NCBI RefSeq assembly: GCF_003253565.1
Contig: NZ_QKUF01000002.1
Span: 124,001-188,000 of the forward strand
Direction of reading: 5' to 3'
DNA length: 64,000 bases
Origin: Thermosporothrix hazakensis
GTDB taxonomy: Bacteria; Chloroflexota; Ktedonobacteria; Ktedonobacterales; Ktedonobacteraceae
Of the stretch, positions 63,811 through 64,000 are shown in pieces (within the stretch, counting starts at the first letter, position 1; each line of letters starts with the position of its first letter). Below the pieces are notes generated by a model. That model was not told the origin of the DNA, made no database searches, and was given only the letters and a program-made list of their open reading frames with translations. The position numbers were made by a program, and so were the translations under genes.

Positions 63811-63850
63811 GGGGATAGTATTTTGCCGAGGAAAGATACTATCCCCCTTT
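63811..63850 (+). terminator. Terminator of the P450 operon
   Basis: GGGGATAGTAT (63811-63821) and ATACTATCCCC (63836-63846) form a perfect 11-bp stem with a 14-nt loop, then CCTTTC. The remaining 150 bp of the window contain nothing I can support. Confidence 0.8.
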
Positions 63851-64000
63851 CTACCTCAAAAGAGGAGAACGAAGCCAATTACCGATCTAATATGTTCTGG
63901 TGTTCGTTACTGTCTCCCCCTTTTTTTCTAAGTTATGCGAAAGGCGCTCCTTCTTCTGATTGTTACGATCCATAACCGGCAATAAATAAAAGACTACGAT

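Noticed and set aside
1-64000. CRISPR arrays, tRNA or rRNA genes.
   Set aside because: No regular repeat-spacer pattern and no convincing T-arm or rRNA segment was seen by eye.

Overview
The window is about 57% GC, densely coding, and has strong AGGAG-type ribosome binding sites throughout. Several gene types are typical of spore-forming, antibiotic-rich soil bacteria: very large STAND/LuxR regulators, class II lanthipeptide genes, P450-ferredoxin pairs, LutABC, many sugar ABC importers with LacI regulators, and stand-alone sensor kinases. This mix fits the Chloroflexota class Ktedonobacteria best. That placement is inferred from gene style; no rRNA or marker gene proves it, and I see no tRNA, rRNA or CRISPR array.

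Layout. 1-8 kb: a carboxylesterase cut by the window edge, a frameshifted membrane-protein gene, a MEDS-PAS-histidine kinase with its response regulator, and a divergent HxlR/quinone oxidoreductase pair. 7.6-9.4 kb: a two-gene operon (unknown protein and a PhnD-like binding protein without signal peptide). It is preceded by a perfect-consensus promoter and a 32-codon reading frame ending in six Cys among ten residues, which looks like a cysteine-sensing leader peptide. 9.5-18.1 kb: a seven-gene beta-glucoside operon (LacI regulator, peptide/oligosaccharide-type ABC importer, GH1 beta-glucosidase) with palindromic operators. 18.4-24.7 kb: two giant LuxR-type ATPase regulators. 24.7-32.6 kb: GrpB, a second sugar importer, a lipoprotein hydrolase, MurB, an esterase and a PH-domain protein.

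33.6-38.6 kb is the most remarkable part: a compact cinnamycin/duramycin-type lanthipeptide cluster in the order DurN-like lysinoalanine enzyme, precursor, LanM, CinX-like aspartate hydroxylase. The predicted core is CVQSCSFGPITAICDGNTK. It keeps every residue used for the rings, the lysinoalanine bridge and the hydroxy-Asp of cinnamycin. The leader lacks the AXA cleavage motif, no exporter or protease is nearby, and the hydroxylase carries a Nif11-like N-terminal extension.

38.7-51.6 kb: LutCBA lactate oxidation genes, type II NADH dehydrogenase, an S51 peptidase, a SnoaL-like/MarR divergent pair with duplicated operators, a third giant LuxR regulator, an MFS exporter, a LacI regulator with its own operator, a HAD phosphatase and a MazG-like protein. 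51.7-64 kb: a decayed acyltransferase, a P450/ferredoxin pair divergent from a TetR regulator, a phosphotransferase with a 3' frameshift, NAD synthetase, a BadF-type kinase, a TipAS-only protein behind a MerR-type promoter, a deazaflavin-dependent reductase, and a ferredoxin/ferredoxin reductase/P450 operon. Three loci carry single-base disruptions, so either local gene decay or homopolymer errors in the assembly should be considered.
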